Source: Enoplosus armatus (Eukaryota > Chordata > Actinopteri > Centrarchiformes > Enoplosidae). From it: a DNA stretch of 64,000 nucleotides. Shown in pieces: positions 13,021 through 26,689 of this stretch. A program made the translations under genes and the position numbers. The DNA lies in contig NC_092200.1 in the NCBI RefSeq assembly GCF_043641665.1, positions 17,369,694-17,433,693 of the forward strand, written 5' to 3'. Each line of letters starts with the position of its first letter. The first letter of the stretch is position 1. Below the pieces are notes generated by a model. It worked only from the letters and a program-made list of their open reading frames with translations, was not told the origin of the DNA and ran no database searches.

Positions 13021-13974
13021 AAAGTCATTTTTGGTTCTGATTTGTCATGTTACATGTGACGCCTTCTATCTGGACTATTGTGAGCGTATTTCTCCAGTAT
13101 AGGTAGCCTACAGTAGCCTAGGTTATATAGGTCTAAATATCAGTACAGTCTAATAGCAAGGATCAAAAAGGATCAGATTCAATTTGAGGCGTCAGATAGT
13201 GAAGTCTGCATTGTGTGGCCGCTGGGAAAGGACACACTATACCGGGAAAGTCTTAAGCACATGAACAAGGATTTGGCCGCCTATAGATGTTCACGCCTGG
13301 GCCTAAAAGCTTATGACAGAGACACCGAGGTGAAAGGCATCGAAAATAAAACAAAATTAGATCTGTGCACCAAAGAACAAAACTGCGATGGCGTTTAAAC
13401 CCGACGGTTTCGCAGACGCAGGCCGAGGGTGATACATGCAAGTCGCTCATCATTTCACTCACTGCAGTGTTTCACTTAAGATAAAAATGAGTCTTAGCTG
13501 GCGTTATCCGCTCAAGACAGCATTTTGCAGTGTTAGCTTGCTAGCAATTTGCCCGCATTAGCAAGCGAGCTACGTGTGCTGAGTGTTGGTCTTTTGGCGA
13601 TGGAGATGTAGAGGACTGAGCTGAAGACGGAGCTGAAGAGGGGCTAAGCATCGGGAGCGCGCATGACATCACCTCCTTTGGAAAACCGTGATCCAGCATG
13701 CATGAAACAGACCTTTGTCTGCTATGTCACAGCAAGAAGAGCACAGGTGTATTTAATAACACAATGACGGCTGCATGCTACTTAGGGGAGGTCCTGGTGG
13801 TGCATGCTGCCTCGCCGGAATAGCTTGCTGAGCCGTCGTTAATGTTATCAATCCCAACCTGTGCGTCTGAACCCTGACACTGAAGCGGCTAAACTGAATT
13901 CAGTCATCGTCGGTTTCATTTCTTTTCCTACTGTGACGTGTCAAAATGTCTGCTGTGAGAAAGGCCTGGCCTGC

Positions 13975-14300
13975 GTCTGAAATCTCTCCCTACTTACTAC
14001 ATGGTGCACTATATTCACCCTGCGACTATGCAGCACTATGTAGTGTCCTAAAAAATGTCCACAATGGAACAAAAAAAAAGCAGTGGCCATGTATTGTACA
14101 ATACTTTCTGCTAAAAGGCCCGTAATGCAATTGAATTGTTGTCATTTATACTACATTAACAGTGACAGTGAAATAGGTTCGGATGCTCCATCCACAAAAC
14201 GCACTTTTTCTACAGTGGGTTTGTGTCATGTAATATTACCATGTTGACAGCATGTCTCTCATACGTCCCTCTACATGAAGGTACACCATGTAGTCTGTGA
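13975..14300. repeat. Dispersed repeat with CTACATGGTGCACTATAT wording
   Basis: ACTTACTACATGGTGCACTA and CAGCACTATGTAGTGTCCTA give an inverted-repeat character typical of a fish MITE-like family. Boundaries are approximate. Confidence 0.4.
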
Positions 14301-16360
14301 CTTATTTGGATCCTGACTGCCCTCCCGATTGGTGGGTGGGGGGTTGATGGGCATCACGGAGCAGATCCAGGGGGCCTGGTGGCAGTAGGCCTGAGGTCTA
14401 TTGATGCGGTGCCACATGAAGTGCAGAGACAGAGCGGGACAAAGGGGCTCTTGGTACAGAGGGAAACAATGGCCAGTCAGCCTCCAGTCACTACAGCTGA
14501 GCAGCTGACAATGACAGGAGGAGAGGTGGAGGGAAAAGAAAGAAATGAAGGGGGGGGGGGGGGGGGTAAACAGATGTGTAAAGAGTCACACGGGTTATTT
14601 GGCTCCTCCAGGAGGGAGGGAGCGGGCAGAAACACTGCGACACAAAGAACGACAGAAAGGACCAGAGCAATGGAAAATAATGAAGCCACAGTGGGTAGAC
14701 TTGTGGTTACCATGGCGAGTGGAGAGGGTAAAGCCCCCGACATCACGGATTAACCCTCTCAGTCTGTTCTTAGTCTTTGCCATCCTCTGAGGGGGGCAGG
14801 TGTGTCAGGGCTGAGGAGGAAAAGAGCCTTTATCCTAATGTATGTAGGAGAAAAGCTCTAATCATGAATACCATCACCTGCGTGCACAGACATGAGCGCG
14901 CACATGCAACCTCAAGCTACTGTCACATCTCACAACATCAGCTCTGTTCACTGACAGCCTCCATCCTCATCAGCGAGCCATTTGAGTTGAACCGCATTTG
15001 CTCTGCAGTTAAGTGAAGGTCAGACCCTCTTTGTACTCTCTCTCTGAATCAGTCCTGGACTCTTTTTGATGCTGAAAGAGGACACTGAAAACAACCGCCA
15101 ACCTTTCCTCTCTTATGTAATCCAAAACCTCAACAACAGACGGCCATGCTTTGCTAGTACTCCCGAGGGCAATCTACTCCAACCCTTTCATAAAATACAG
15201 TATAAACAACTAGCATCAATTAACAGAAAATCTACCGAATTCCACTGAGACCGCAGTGTTACAGCATCATTTGTAGTATTAAGATTCAACCGTTTACTTG
15301 AGTAAATGTGTTGGCAGAAAAATGTACTTGAGTATCCAAAGCAAACGTGGCCACTTTCAGAGTGCTGTTATTATTATTTTACATATTATTGGATTATTAT
15401 CACTGATGCATTCAAATGTAAGCAGCATATTAATCGTGTGGCTGGTCACAGTGGAGCTAATTCTAAATACTTCCTATAGAGCTCTTCTGAGTGATGTGTG
15501 AGGTGCATGCGAGGAACATGAGGAGTTGTTTTTATGCTGCTATGAACTGCGTGACCACAAAAGTAATGTGCAGAAAGGACGTGCTATGTATTGAAAGAAG
15601 GAAACCTCTCTTTTAGCTTCTAACAAACAGCCGATTGTGTCGGCAGATTGAGCAGGATTTGCCAGTAAAATGTAACAATGCATCGTATTTCATAAGACAA
15701 ACGCAGGTTTAGGATGAAATTTATGATTTGAAATGTCAGAATAACTGTTGTTGAGTAACAAGTACAATATTTTCCTGTGAAATGTGGTGAAGTAGAAGTA
15801 TAAAGTAGCATTAAATGGAGATACTCTTCATACTTAGCACAAGAACAGTGCTTGAGTAAAGTGCTAACTTCCACCACCGACAATAAAAACCAAATACTAA
15901 CCACATGGAATGCACACGGTTAAATCAGTTTGTCACAGCAGCTCTGCAGTCATTATCAGAGACCATGACAAGAACCAAGACCCACTAACACCTGCTCTAC
16001 TTTTCCCTCAGCCAAGTCGCCTAAGCCTCGAAAACCACCAGTCGCATTCACTAAGCCTGTTTTTGGACACCGTAGAACAACAGCTACTCACAATGTAGTG
16101 TGGGGTCCTCAGGTATGAAAACATGGTCCAAAAAGAGAGAGGAGTCCAGTCAGGGCTCGCTGGGGGGGAGGGGGGTCCTGAGCAGGTATGTGGATGTGGC
16201 AGGTGGTGGCTACTGTAACAGCCTCACTGCGTCCAGGCTGTCGTCACACAGAACAGAAGAGGCCTCAGCGGCCGATTAAAGGATCTTATGAGATCTATTT
16301 AGGGCCCTGGTGCTCGCCTTAAATAGGAGCACTCATTAGCTGAATGACCTGAGCCTCTCA

Positions 16361-16368
16361 GAGACAGA

Positions 16369-16411
<43 letters not shown>
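16361..16411. repeat. GA microsatellite
   Basis: Nearly pure GA repeat with GACA interruptions at its left end. Confidence 0.95.
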
Positions 16412-16414
<3 letters not shown>

Positions 16415-17011
16415 GTGACAGAAAACACAGAGCCAGATGAAGAAGAGAGAAAGAGAAAGATTGCTTGACTGGTGGCCACGCTCAAAGTTCACCCAGCAGG
16501 GCATTCAAAAAGGTCAGAGTTCGCGATCCTGGGGTCATAAAGTCTGTGGTTCACACGCTCCAGTTACACAGACAGACGCTGCAGTGAAATCTGCACTTTA
16601 AACTGTTCTGTAATATAACTGAGAAATGAGCCAAAAACAACTCGGAGGGCCTAATCTCAGCAGTGTCCGAGCAACACAAAAACAGCCGCTTGAAGCCCGA
16701 TTTTACACACCAAAAACACCACACAAGCCGCAAACAGCAAATCTCCCAAAAAAAAAATCCTCGGTGTTTTCTCTCCGTTGTGAAGTGACGGGAGAAGATT
16801 ACAGAGATTAGATTTTGGAGTTGCGGTGGATCTGCCGCCAGCTGTGTGTGAAAACAAAGTGATCACAGCTGATCCCGACGCGCCCCTTTCAGTGCTCCCT
16901 CCCCAGTCCGTCAATGGAAAGGTCAGCCAAAATAGATGAGGATGATGACAGATTAGACCCATTATCTGCCTCGTTAGTGGAGTGGCAGATTGGTGGGAGG
17001 AGTCATGTGTC

Positions 17012-17031
17012 GGGGGGGGGGGGGGGGGGGG
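17012..17031. repeat. Poly-G run
   Basis: 20 consecutive G. Confidence 0.95.
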
Positions 17032-17369
17032 CGTCACGATTTTGATGAGCCAGGTGAGGGAAAGTCTCAGTGAGAGTGTTTGTGGCCTGCGGTGTTTGTA
17101 CACACTGTACAGGGCAGGAGGTAGTGTAAGAATGTACATTTGACATGAATACTTTTTCAGAACCAACGTGATTGGGTAATAAAACTGGTCAAATACTGAA
17201 TATGTGCGTCGAATTCCATAAATGCCGTGTTTTATTTCGGCTACATATAAAGGCAGTTGTTTGTGTTAAGACCATTTTAAACACTGATGTACTTATATGG
17301 CTTATTTTGGTGTATGATCTCAATTATTACATCAATTTTTGAATTGAACATAAAATGCCCGTCACAGGT

Positions 17370-17560
17370 TCCCCGAGTACAGAGCTTTGTACTTTTCTAC
17401 ATTTTATATCATTGCAAACTGAATATCTTTGGACTGTTGGTCAGAAAAATGAGATGCGACCTCAGAAACAGAGATGGACATTATATTCACTATTGTCCAA
17501 AATTGTATAAACAAAACGATGAATCAATGAATCGAGCAAATAACCAGCGAATACCAGAAC
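17370..17560 (+). mobile_element. Copy of the hAT-type family (internal fragment)
   Basis: AACTGAATATCTTTGGACTG followed by TTGGTCAGAAAAATGAGATG parallels the ATATCTTAGGACTGTTAGTC stretch of the element at 11491-11761. Confidence 0.5.
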
Positions 17561-18396
17561 ACCAAACCTGACAGTGAAGCAGTAAAGGCTGAGTTTTTAT
17601 TATCTTCATGTCTGCTCATGGGTTTCTGCTGTATTTCTTCACAGACGGTGACGAGTGTGTCTGAATGTGCTCAAACAGATGATGACTCATTACTGGCAAG
17701 AACGGAGCGGGAGCGCCTTGGAGCCGCCGAGCACGCCGGTTTGCGGCGCATCAGGGTATTAACCCCAGAGAATCGGGTTAATTGAAAATCAAACACACAG
17801 CGAGGAGTGCTTTTTATCTCGCGGTGCCATTTCAGCTTTAGGTACAGCAGCGAAATAAGGAAAAGGATGGCGAGCCGCGGTGTGAGTCAGTGTGTAGCTC
17901 GCGCTTTGTGTCGCCGTGTGATTGTAGCTGAAGCATGCATATGCATCAGTGTGTGTGTGTGTGTTTGCTCTCATGTAGCTGATTTCTAATGCTCCAAATT
18001 TAATGATCCTCCTCTCCAGAATGTGACCTAGATAAGCGCCACCCTTCCACCCTGGAGGTTCAAGTGGCATAATTCCACACATCTCTCCCTCTTTCCTCTT
18101 TCGCTGCCACACTCCAACATAACCCTTTAACCCTTTGTGGAGTGATATAGGGTGTGTTTGCGAGAGGTATAAGGCCGTGTGTGTGTGTGTGTGTGCAGGC
18201 GTGCACATTAACACGTGACCACATGCTGAATTATTCAGGCCACTCGTCGGTATCACACTCTGCGGAACGCTGACTGAATCTGCGGTGGAAATGAGCGGTG
18301 AGGGGCGGCTTGCACCACTTCAACAGGCGATAGCCACCCACAAGGGAAATGGAAACTTCCTCCCAGACAAAACCCTCAAACCAGCAAGCCTTTGTA

Positions 18397-18422
18397 AACA
18401 CACACACACACACACACACACA
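18397..18422. repeat. CA microsatellite
   Basis: 13 CA units; a shorter GT tract lies at about 18176-18196. Confidence 0.95.
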
Positions 18423-20194
18423 GGAAGTGTGCGTTTCAGCTTGAGGTGAAAGACAGGTTTCTTGGAACATGGGCCCGAAGGTGTCGAATTTTGAAAAAAT
18501 GATCTGAGCAAGCTGCTCAATGTAGGTTCAAATATACTCAAGCAAACATCAGAACAATGACAAAGCCTAGTTGCTATGTCTTTTTTTGTGGTTGCTAAGT
18601 AAAGCATCTTTCCATTTAAAGACAACGCAGGGTCTGTGTCATTGGTTTAACTGATCACAATACTCGAAGAGCAGAAACAACGGATGTCTTTTTAAACATC
18701 AGGAAGGATTATGACAGATCAGAGTCACAGCAGTGGTGGCATTTACAGAGTGGTGAGAGAGCAGAGCTAAAACAGGAGGGGTACAAGGAAAGAGGATGCC
18801 TGAGGAAAGAGTAGGAAGGAGAGAAATAAGGAAGGGGGTGGGTTGTTTTGGGGCCAGAGGACAGCAACAGCACATCTGGGCTGAAAGAGACTGACAGCGG
18901 GGACCTCCCACAGAGGGGACGGCCGCGTTCACAGCACATGAGGAAATGGAATTACCTGAGCAGAGAGGCAGCAGCGGGTGGTTTGGACAACTCGTTCTAT
19001 TCCTCCACCTCAGGCACAGCACAGGAGGAGGCTTCAGGGAACAACAAAACTGCATCATCTACAACACTGATTTCTACTCTGGTAGTCCTCATTAAAAGTA
19101 GTCAAACGCTCAAACATATGGAGTGTTTGCAAATCATTGAGACCTAGCAGAATAAATGGTGTGGATAGGGTGCGGCCGGTGTCGCCACAGGGTACGCAAT
19201 AATTAAATAGCGGTTAGAAATACAGTGGTAGCAGACAACAGCCGCATTTCAACGGGAGAACAACGAAGAGAGGTAACGTTTTTTAATTGTTCTTTCATGT
19301 CAGCTACTGCTGACAGTAGTTTCATGCAGTCCACAGACTAACCGTCTGGATTGGAGCGCGGAGCAGACTGGTTCAGCAGAACCAGCTTATTCAGCAAAGG
19401 CCTTTCCATATTCTAATTAGCATCATCATCAACTCTGTGACGACCTCTGACTCTGTCGGTGCTCCTCCTGCTGCTTTGTGTTCTCTTTTTGCAGGTAGAG
19501 ATGGGCGGAGCCATCCAATTTGTCTTTCACCTGGGCATGCTGGGCCTAGGTTATTTAGGCTGGCTCCGTATTCTGTCTCTCTCTCTCTCTCCTGCCATCA
19601 TCATTTGGTCTTTTGGTTCGGTTTACCCCTTGGCTTTGCCTTTACAACACTACACATACATTGAGCATTGCATTCACCACTGACTTGCAGACAACAGATG
19701 AATTTATTACCTTTGCCTCTGTCTTCGTTTCAATTAAAACTTGTGTGGTCTCCTTCTTTGTCTGGCTCACTGAGCTTGGGCTGTGACAACTCTTTTACAA
19801 GAAAGGCAAAAAAAAAAAAAAGTGTGAAAACGTTTTGTTTTATTTGAGTTTTTTGTGTCTCTACATTCCAATATATAAATCTGATTATTTGAGCCCTACC
19901 AACTAAAAATCAGTGATCAGTGGCAAAACACGGTGATACCCTGATGTAGATCGATAGACGTATCCTGGTGCTCCAACCACAAAGTCATCCTCCTTCCCCA
20001 TGTGTATAGAGGAAGTGTCATCTTTATGCAAGAAGACATACCTGCCATTGGAAAAATAAAAGCAGTCATGGCAGGAGGGGAATTCACGGAATCATGATGG
20101 AAACTAAGTCGTACCAAGAAATGTGATCCATGCTGTAGAGAAAACATTTCACTTTGAATTGATATTCGTTAATTCAAGGTGCTGTGTTCAAATT

Positions 20195-20600
20195 TCAGGT
20201 GAACATTTTTAGGTTTTGGACGGGTTGGTCGGGCAAAACAAGCAATTTGAAGGTGTCTCCATGGGCTCTGGGACATTTTGCTCAGCATGTTTTCAGTATT
20301 TTCTGCCATTTTAACCAATTAATCTAAAAGATTATTAGGGCTGCAACTAATGATCAATTTCATTATCATTAACGTGCAAAAGAAATTTAGTAATGCTCCT
20401 GCCAAGGCATGGAAGAAGACTGCTGGGTATTAACATTATGCAGGAATTTAAAATATTTTAGCTTTTTTATGGACAGCAACAAAATATTTCAGAGACTGGA
20501 ACCAGAAGTGTTTTTGTTTGAAAATTAATTATCTAAATAGTTGATCTACTTTTTAATTGATTAATTAACAAATCGTTACAGCTCTAAAAATAATTACAGA
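20195..20600. mobile_element. Composite of hAT-type family copies
   Basis: GGACGGGTTGGTCGGGCAAA then CAATTTGAAGGTGTCTCC is one copy. TAGGGCTGCAACTAATGAT at about 20337 and the inverted AAATCGTTACAGCTCTA near 20571-20586 bound a second piece. No clean target duplication is seen. Confidence 0.5.
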
Positions 20601-21689
20601 TGAATTGATAATGTAAATATATGGCAAACACTTGCTGTACTTAATTGCCTTTTTCTTGTGGTTGACCTGACTGGTGATGAAATGGTTACTCAGTTCATTG
20701 ACTGGTAGTCAGATGACAGGAGATGAATTGATAGACAAATCAAATAACAAATCGAGTCGTGTATCAGGAAAGAATACCAAACGGGCGCGTTGGTTACAGC
20801 CTCTCAAACGTGAGCATGTGCTTGTTTTCTTCGGTTATCATGAAGTGAACACGCCGGGTTAAGCGGCTGCTGTAGACATTGCTTTGGGCTCTGGTTACTT
20901 GTGATGGGCCTTGTAGATTAATGAATAATGATGACTACAGCCTTGTGGTGACACAGCCGAGAAACATGGGACCGTGGGCTCCTGGGCTACACGCAACTAA
21001 AAGGGCATATTTAAATCTTAAACCCGTCTACCCACTGGCCCACATACTATGACTCAGGGCGTTTGAGTGTGGCAGTGTGTGCGTGTCGGGGGCGGAGATG
21101 CAGTGACAGAAAGACGCATTGTGTCCCGTTCATATGGGTCATGGGTCACTCAGCCCACTACCCAGAGACTGCCAAGCCAGCCGCACCCCCGCACCTCCCC
21201 ACCCCCCACCCCCCTCTCCGTACCCCCATCCCTCTCTATACCCATCCAGAGAAAAGTTCCAGTAGCACACCGGCCACTGTAAAACCATTGTTGTGTGCTG
21301 TCCCTGCCAGAGAGAGGGCTGCCTTGTCATCTATACTGCCCAGTCACATGCTTGGGGTCTTTAGAAAAATGAACTGCATCATCAGCTGGCCACTGGTCTG
21401 CATGTCACACTGAAAACATGACCACATACTGAACTCTGGAAGGCCTGCCACCTCAACATATTCTTGGCGATCTCACGCCCACCTTGCTGCTGCGTAATAC
21501 CTGCCGCAAGAAGCACAGAACGCCACTACCGATGTTTGGGACGAGAAATAAGAACTGCGTGCTTTCATTTTAATAATCCTGCTGCTCCGTCAGCACCGTC
21601 ACACAACCAACCGTCACGTACAAACACACTTTCCCAGGCTCCGATATCTTCAAGCGGACGGCCTTGTTCCCTTTCGTCCTCCGAGTGAC

Positions 21690-21875
21690 CCATAAAAGGG
21701 TCTTGGCTGAGTAATTGATCGCCACAGAGCTGCTTGTGTAGAAAGCAATTCAATTTCCACTGGGCATGTGTTGCCACATTAGCGAGAATGGTGCCATTGT
21801 TTTGTCGAGCCGGCAATGGCACGTAAAGGCAAAATCGTCCGCCGTCAATTGACAGAATGTGCACTGGGCAGGGCA
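21690..21875. promoter_or_regulatory. Candidate conserved noncoding element
   Basis: Unique sequence with GAGTAATTGATCGCC, CATTGTTTTGTCGAGCC (Sox-like ATTGTT) and TCAATTGACAGAATG. Also a short hairpin GACCC-ATAAAA-GGGTC at its left end. Confidence 0.25.
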
Positions 21876-22861
21876 GGAACTGGGGCACTCGGTAACCTTG
21901 AGCTCACGAGGTGGTCGTCTCCTGCTGAGTGGTGCCGACAGGGATCTGGAGCAAGGGCGCCGCTGGGTTGGATGGGGGTAGCAAACAGGGTCAGTGGGTT
22001 TGCTTCGGAGTAACAAAAGGACACTGGATTAGGGCCCAAATGGGCACAGAGATGGTACAGTGGAGCTGAGGATGAGTGTTCCCGTTTCCTGATCAGGACA
22101 GGGGTCTAGCGGTGCATCCAGTTTGTGATCTCAGGATTTTAAGATGTAGATTTGGCAATGGCCTTTACAAGAATATGCTGGGTAATAGAATTGTGGGAGG
22201 AGTTATTTCAGGCATTCAGGGAACTCAAAGTAAAAGTTCACGTTCATTTTCTGATTAAACAGCGCTAAGTGACAGACAGTTCTGGCCATGACACTCTCGC
22301 GGTTAATGATTCCCTAACTTAAGGATCTTTGTGTGGAGTAGCTTTTTTTCCTCTTTGACATCATCCTCAAACACCATCTCAAACAGAGCATGCTAAACAT
22401 ACCCAAAGCACCACAACCCAACAGGCACTGGAGTGGCTGCTGTCGGATTTGAACATGTCACCATGGTTGCAAACACCCACTCATTTCAGATCAATTGGGG
22501 CTCAAGGCCTGGGGATTGGCTGGCAGATCAACAACAAACCTCTCTATTAGCCGCCGGGAGGGGGCCCTGGCCGGGGACACAGAGCAGCCACATAACCCCC
22601 CAAACACTAAGAAGGACCGACTACATGCCTTTCAATTACCACCGGGGATGTCGAGTGAGAGACACAAGTGAGGAGGATGAACCACTACCACAATCAAGAC
22701 CAACCAATAGCACAGAGCAAATAAGCACATTGTACAACAAGATGAGAAATGTTGGAACATGTCGGTGTGGGATGAACAGGAGTTGGGGGGGGGGGGGTGT
22801 TAACCCAGGAATGTACTGTACACAACCCCTTAATCCAGATATGTAAGAAGATTGCATTCTA

Positions 22862-22864
<3 letters not shown>

Positions 22865-22895
<31 letters not shown>
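22865..22895. repeat. TG microsatellite
   Basis: About 15 TG units. Confidence 0.96.
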
Positions 22896-22899
<4 letters not shown>

Positions 22900-24369
22900 G
22901 CGGGGGCAGTCTGTCCAGGCTCGGGCTGACCTGTAAGCCCCTCTGTCCCACAGTTGCTGGTGCGTGAAGCTTACCCAGTGAGGCCCATAACACTTTTTAG
23001 ATGATTATGGCACTCTGGCCTGGTCGGTTTCTGTTGTTTAATCCATCCAAAACGACATTCTAGTCATTTCACGGTAAAAACAAAAAACACACACACACAC
23101 ACTTTAGCGCATACATACGCGCAGGTATGTTCACTGACGCACCCAAACAACAGACTCTCATACAGACAGTACAGCACAGGGATGTAAAATCTACTGTACT
23201 AAGACAACTGACCTTTGTCATGAACAGGGCTGCAACTAAGAATCATCTTTATAAATCACACGTTTATCGGGTCATTTTTTTGTTATTTGAATTTAATCAA
23301 AAAAAAAAAAAAAGAAGATCACATTAACTCTGTGTATACACCATACTTCCAGTAAGCATGCGAGTGTCACATACTGAATGAATCTATGGTCACCATGGGA
23401 ATGGCTCAGGATCGTCAAAGGCACCTACTGATAATGATATTTATGCCCTAACAACATGGGAATGTAGTAAAAAAAAAAAAAAAAGATGTAGAACAAGCAT
23501 TAATGAGGTATGCCTGTGTGAGCAGATGGTTAGCAGGACTGGGGTCAAATGAGCTCAGCTATCTGGTGACCCTTCACTGTGGAAACATTAGCAGGATGGA
23601 TTTAGTCTGTGTAACCTCCATCGGTGGCGAACAATCACTGTCTGGTCCCCCACGGAGACAAAACTGGGAGAAATTACAGGAGAAGTGAAACAGGCTTAGC
23701 CAATTATATCATAATCATGCTGTTAATGAATTGTGTTGTATTAGAACGTAATCTCTTTAAATTCCCAAAACTTTTCTCACATTCATGCGGATCAAATTAC
23801 CATGTTCGACTTCCTTAAGCAGGTTGTGTGGAAATTGGCATATCCATGATTAGGTGTGTTAGTCGGAGGCCAGCTGCATGCTTAAAAGACACAATTTAAA
23901 GGGACTTTCCCTGTGAAACTGACACAATTTCATTCATGTTAAACCATGAGTGTCACCACTGAACTCTATATGATTTGCATTTTTTTTAATAATTTGGTCC
24001 AATTTCTGAATGCATGGTTTGAATAACTGGTGTGTTAACACTTCAAGAGAAGTGGAAAAGGGAACTAATGAACCACATCAATAGAAAGAGGTGCACAAGG
24101 CCGGAGGACAGCGTTGGCACTTTGTTTTGCTTCTATAGAGTCTAGATAATGCTGACCTGACCGTGGTCCATCACAAAAGAGAGGAAAAAAGATGCTTTGC
24201 TTTAAAAAGGCAATGGTGGAGACAAAAATGTGAAACCAAAAAGCCTCCTGAAGAACTGTTCCCTAATTACAGCTTCAGTTCTTTTATACTGTAAGGTTTT
24301 AGAGCATTACTGTTCCCTTAAGTTCCTCCTGTCTCCTCAGCATTACATACTAGCTGTTCTATACATCTA

Positions 24370-24660
24370 CGCCTGGAAATTCCTCCCTGACAGAATAATC
24401 AACAGGACAAGCTGTCAATCAACTACACAAAGAGGTGACCCGAACCAGCCAATGGTGTTGCAGAGCCAACGGAGCATGAAGGGAACACCAAGACATCCGT
24501 TACCACTGGCATATCCATTTCATTAATGGACACTGGGAGTGCCTCTCTGCCAATCAAACGCAAGGGCACTGAAAGGCTGCAGGCCTTGGAAGTCTCTTCC
24601 GTGTATTAGAGAGAACGCTGATCAGCCGCCTGGTGTCTCCGTTTTATCTGGGAGCTATTT
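24370..24660. promoter_or_regulatory. Candidate conserved noncoding element
   Basis: Repeat-free 290 bp with AAGCTGTCAATCAAC (Pbx/Meis-type TGATTGACA in reverse), CAGCCAATGG (CCAAT) and TTTCATTAATGG. Confidence 0.25.
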
Positions 24661-26340
24661 CTGGCCAGCTTTGAGGAAATGTACAGAGACATGTACCGCA
24701 TCCCCAAAAGGCAGCGCTTGGTTGGCAGACTTCCTACCGAGCTGAGAGCCCACCTGAGTGCAATTATAGGATGTGTGTTGATGTTGTGTTGAAACTGGAT
24801 TTGCTTGGTTTGAAATGACTGTTTGGGCGCAGAGCTGTAAAGCTGGCAGAAGGATCCAGAGTGATCCACAGTGGTGTAGTGTGCACTCGCTCTGTATCCC
24901 CCTTTGTTTTTCACTGTAGCATCTCTGTTCAGCGACAGCTGTCGGTGGAAAGTTCTGACGACAAAAACACAGTGTTTCTGGAAAGTCACTTCTGTGGTAA
25001 AACTCACGGGGCTGCCGCGGGACTGTGGGGGCAGCACATCCCACATCCTACACATGACCACACAAAACCAGAAGTGATGAGAAAACGCAACGATGCATCC
25101 AGCAGCACAACAAACTCCGCTGACAGAAGATCAGCAAGCGGAGCGGCACAATGTCATCAACAGAATGCATAGATTAAAACGCCCTCAGTGACTCCTCTAC
25201 ACTCTCAACAGACACCAACAGGTACCAGATGAGGCGACAGACCAATTCTAGTCTCCCTTTCACAGTAAATGACCTCTGGCAAGACTATTCCAGCGCTGAT
25301 CGATTCTCAGCTCATTCTTCGTCACTTTTGGCAGCCACGGCAAGTAATTAGCAATAGCAACGGCAATGTGACAGAGAGACAATACGTCTCCCTTGATGCT
25401 CAAAGACGCCTACGCTCCGACGCTTCCACCGGTCCTCGCACATGCTGGCAACCAGCAGCAGCTGTAGCTCTCCTGAGGGAGGAGGGTGAGAGCGGAGAAG
25501 CACTGGATGGCTCACAAATATTGTCTTTGATCCGCAGTAATGTGCTGCATTGTTGCGCTAAATCACGGAACAGATACCAGCTGTTATGCAAGAAGACAGA
25601 GTGCAACAAGTCAAAGAGCAGCCAGAACACATGAATGAGTGTGAAATACACTTTTCATTATACAACAGATCAGATTTGCCCACAAGCTGAACTCGGTTAC
25701 ACTTTGATTTCTTCCGTAAGGAAAGTCATTCCACTTCAATGAACACGCAACATCCTGAATCACACTGTGTTCGTTTCTGCATTTTGGATAGAAAATATGT
25801 GAAACTAAAAGTCTGGACAGACGGCATGAGAACCATTTTCATCTTTAAAACAATGATTTGCTGCAACTTTCACATTTCAGTCAGTCCCCACGAAACACCA
25901 GCGTGGGTGAAAATGAGAAGGAAATGAACACAAAGCCTAGGACTGCGGGGAGTGACGGCGCTCCACTTTAGCGCTCTGCTGGCCCCGGTCCCCCAAGGTG
26001 GGTTTAGAGGTAAAAAGGAGAAATGGGAAACAGTATAACACGGCCAGGGCCAAAAACGCTTTTACACCCAGAAAGCGATATCTAAATGACTTCACCGACA
26101 TTATGCTAACTGCCACATACATCTTCCACAGACAGCTTTGTAAGAGATACTAAGGGAAATAGTACCCCAGACCGTGATCGCTCATCCAAAGCAGGAGGCC
26201 GCTTGGGGGAAAATGACTAGCAGCTGTTTAAAAGGCTCTGGACACAACCAGCATCAGTTATGTAACTATGCACTGAGAGCCCAGTGCCCTGAGCATCATC
26301 ACTTGTATGCAAACACGGACCTCTGTGGATAACACAGCAA

Positions 26341-26371
<31 letters not shown>
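26341..26371. repeat. Poly-G run, longest in the window
   Basis: 31 consecutive G. Confidence 0.97.
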
Positions 26372-26372
<1 letters not shown>

Positions 26373-26655
26373 CAAGTTACTTGCTAAATAAATCCCACAC
26401 AAGAACACCCACACGTGCCCAACACCATATCAAACTCATAATAGTGCACACAACAGTTGGTGCTGTCAGTCTGAATGCTTCGAGTCGAAATGTCACAGGC
26501 AGAAGGGGCTCCGTAGCTGGAAAGGAGTCACACTGCAACCAAAACTGTCAGGGTAGGGAAGTATCCCGGGGGGGCTTCAGGCTGAGCGATAGGGAGGAAA
26601 CACAAGGTAAATACATCACTGTGGCATCAAAAGCAGGCCAGCTAGAGGGTCTTAC

Positions 26656-26689
26656 CTTCTCTGGGTACATGCTGTCCCAGTCCATCGAG
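26656..26689 (-). CDS. Doubtful small exon, possible alternative arhgap12 start (MDWDSMYPEK)
   Basis: On the minus strand ACTGTAG at 26696-26690 could be an acceptor. ATG at 26685 opens MDWDSMYPEK, ending at 26656 with a strong donor AAG/GTAAGA. From the ATG the phase is 0, which fits the phase-0 entry of the next arhgap12 exon. There is a long C/T-rich tract 20-60 nt upstream. I do not recognise the peptide, and a 34-nt internal exon would break the arhgap12 frame, so only use as a first coding exon would work. Could be chance. Confidence 0.2.

Noticed and set aside
16657..17166. 169-codon minus-strand ORF
   Set aside because: Spans a G20 run that gives a proline stretch; no other coding evidence.
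24606..25061. 151-codon minus-strand ORF
   Set aside because: No family resemblance, no flanking splice or promoter signals, and it overlaps several ORFs on both strands, as expected by chance in balanced-composition DNA.
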